Below, piece by piece: positions 5,830 through 6,448 of a DNA stretch of 6,448 bases. A program made the position numbers and the translations under genes. The DNA comes from JBLNBU01 sp050260215 (lineage in GTDB: Bacteria; Pseudomonadota; Alphaproteobacteria; Rhodospirillales; Magnetospirillaceae). The notes under the pieces are model-generated. The model saw nothing but the letters and a program-made list of their open reading frames with translations. It was not told where the DNA came from and did not search any database. The stretch spans positions 1 through 6,448 of the forward strand of contig JBLNBU010000216.1 of the NCBI GenBank assembly GCA_050260215.1, written 5' to 3'. Each line of letters begins with the position of its first letter. Within the stretch, counting starts at the first letter, position 1.

Positions 5830-6448
5830 TTACTTCTTCAGGCCAGCATAATATTCCTGCAGGATCGCCACCACCTCGGGGCGGCTGAACTCCGGCGGGA
5901 TCGGCTCACCCTTGGACAGCATCTCGCGCTGCTTGGTGCCCGAGATGTTGACCTGATGCTCCTTGCCGTGCGGGCAGGTCTTGGCCGTGGCCATGCCGTA
6001 GCACTTATTGCAATAGAAGGTGATGTCGATCTTAAGCGGCTGGGTCTCCAGCGCGCCGGGCCACAGCGTGTCGAAGATGTGCTGGGCGTCGAACGGGCCG
6101 TAATAGTCGCCGACGCCGGCATGGTCGCGACCGACGATCAGGTGCGAGCAGCCGTAGTTCTGGCGGAATACGGCGTGCAGCAGCGCTTCGCGCGGGCCGG
6201 CATAGCGCATCTCCATCGGGTAGCCGCCCTGAATCACGCGATCTTTGCGGAAGTACTTGTTCACCAGCGCGTCGATGGCCTTTACGCGGACTTCGGCGGG
6301 GATGTCGCCGGGCTTCAGCTTGCCTACAAGCTGGTGGATATAGACGCCGTCGCAGACTTCGATGGCGATCCAGGCCAGATAGGCGTGCGAATTATGCATG
6401 GGGTTGCGGAGCTGCAAGGCCGCCACCGTATTCCAGCCGCGCTCTTCG
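5830..6448 (-). CDS. sat: Sulfate adenylyltransferase (ATP sulfurylase), C-terminal 205 residues, 5' end outside window
   Basis: Sat interconverts APS plus pyrophosphate and ATP plus sulfate in the cytoplasm. The frame is open to the right edge and ends in TAA at 5830-5832. The first visible codons read EERGWNTVAALQ, so the GTG at 6426 is internal and not the start. Numbering from the first visible residue, QLRNPMHNSH at 12-21 is the nucleotide-binding QxRNPxHxxH motif. RYAGPREA lies at 81-88 and GRDHAG at 106-111, the active-site loop region. C146, C149 and C158 with H160 or H164 form the likely zinc site found in many bacterial Sat proteins. ISGTKQREMLSKG at 168-180 and FSRPEV at 187-192 close the catalytic domain. 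The protein ends there with no APS-kinase domain, as in the homo-oligomeric dissimilatory-type enzyme rather than CysDN. About the first 190-200 residues are missing. It is followed by qmoA, which supports a role in dissimilatory sulfur metabolism. Confidence 0.95.
   Translation of the reverse strand, partial: EERGWNTVAALQLRNPMHNSHAYLAWIAIEVCDGVYIHQLVGKLKPGDIPAEVRVKAIDALVNKYFRKDRVIQGGYPMEMRYAGPREALLHAVFRQNYGCSHLIVGRDHAGVGDYYGPFDAQHIFDTLWPGALETQPLKIDITFYCNKCYGMATAKTCPHGKEHQVNISGTKQREMLSKGEPIPPEFSRPEVVAILQEYYAGLKK

Noticed and set aside
2400..5888. A 1162-codon open frame on the + strand, antisense to qmoB and qmoA.
   Set aside because: Its translation is rich in Gly, Ala, Arg, Val, His and Asp with no recognisable domain. 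It lies opposite genes with clear FAD and iron-sulfur motifs. Long antisense frames of this kind follow from strong G/C bias at the third codon position.
1..6448. Possible CRISPR array, tRNA, insertion sequence or attachment site.
   Set aside because: No repeated spaced units, cloverleaf-like stretch, transposase-like protein or terminal repeats were seen. Nearly all of the window is explained by the listed genes.

Overview
The window is a G+C-rich (by eye roughly two-thirds) bacterial segment with short intergenic gaps, and most codons end in G or C. It holds the 3' end of a dihydroorotase gene on the + strand. Convergent to it on the - strand is a cluster for dissimilatory sulfur metabolism: the 3' part of sat (ATP sulfurylase), then qmoA, qmoB, hdrC and hdrB. 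Protein style and base composition suggest an alphaproteobacterium of the Magnetospirillum/Rhodospirillales kind. That is an impression from the sequence, not a database match.

Layout. Positions 1-561 (+) encode the C-terminal 186 residues of a PyrC-type dihydroorotase. Positions 562-682 form a convergent intergenic region with two hairpins: a perfect 22-bp palindrome just after pyrC, and a clear Rho-independent terminator (9-bp stem plus seven T) for the - strand cluster. Positions 683-5747 (-) encode, in transcription order, QmoA (421 aa), QmoB (751 aa), HdrC (202 aa) and HdrB (about 299 aa). The gaps are 21, 3 and about 10 nt, so this is almost certainly one transcription unit. Positions 5748-5829 hold a strong GC-rich hairpin and the qmoA Shine-Dalgarno sequence. 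Positions 5830-6448 (-) are the C-terminal 205 residues of Sat, cut by the window edge.

How they work together. In sulfur oxidisers, sulfite plus AMP is oxidised to APS by AprBA, and Sat converts APS plus pyrophosphate to ATP plus sulfate. In sulfate reducers the same steps run in reverse. The Qmo complex exchanges electrons between AprBA and the quinone pool or another carrier. Here the usual membrane subunit QmoC (an HdrC-HdrE fusion) is replaced by separate soluble HdrC and HdrB proteins. This QmoAB-HdrCB variant is known from some Gram-positive sulfate reducers and some sulfur-oxidising proteobacteria. HdrB keeps both complete cysteine-rich CCG motifs, so it could carry two non-cubane [4Fe-4S] clusters like true heterodisulfide reductase. 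No membrane subunit is encoded in the cluster, so the terminal electron partner is open. Oxidation is the more likely direction if the host is alphaproteobacterial, but the window alone does not prove it. No aprBA is seen between sat and qmoA; it would have to lie beyond the right edge or elsewhere.

No RNA genes, CRISPR arrays, insertion sequences or other mobile elements were seen.
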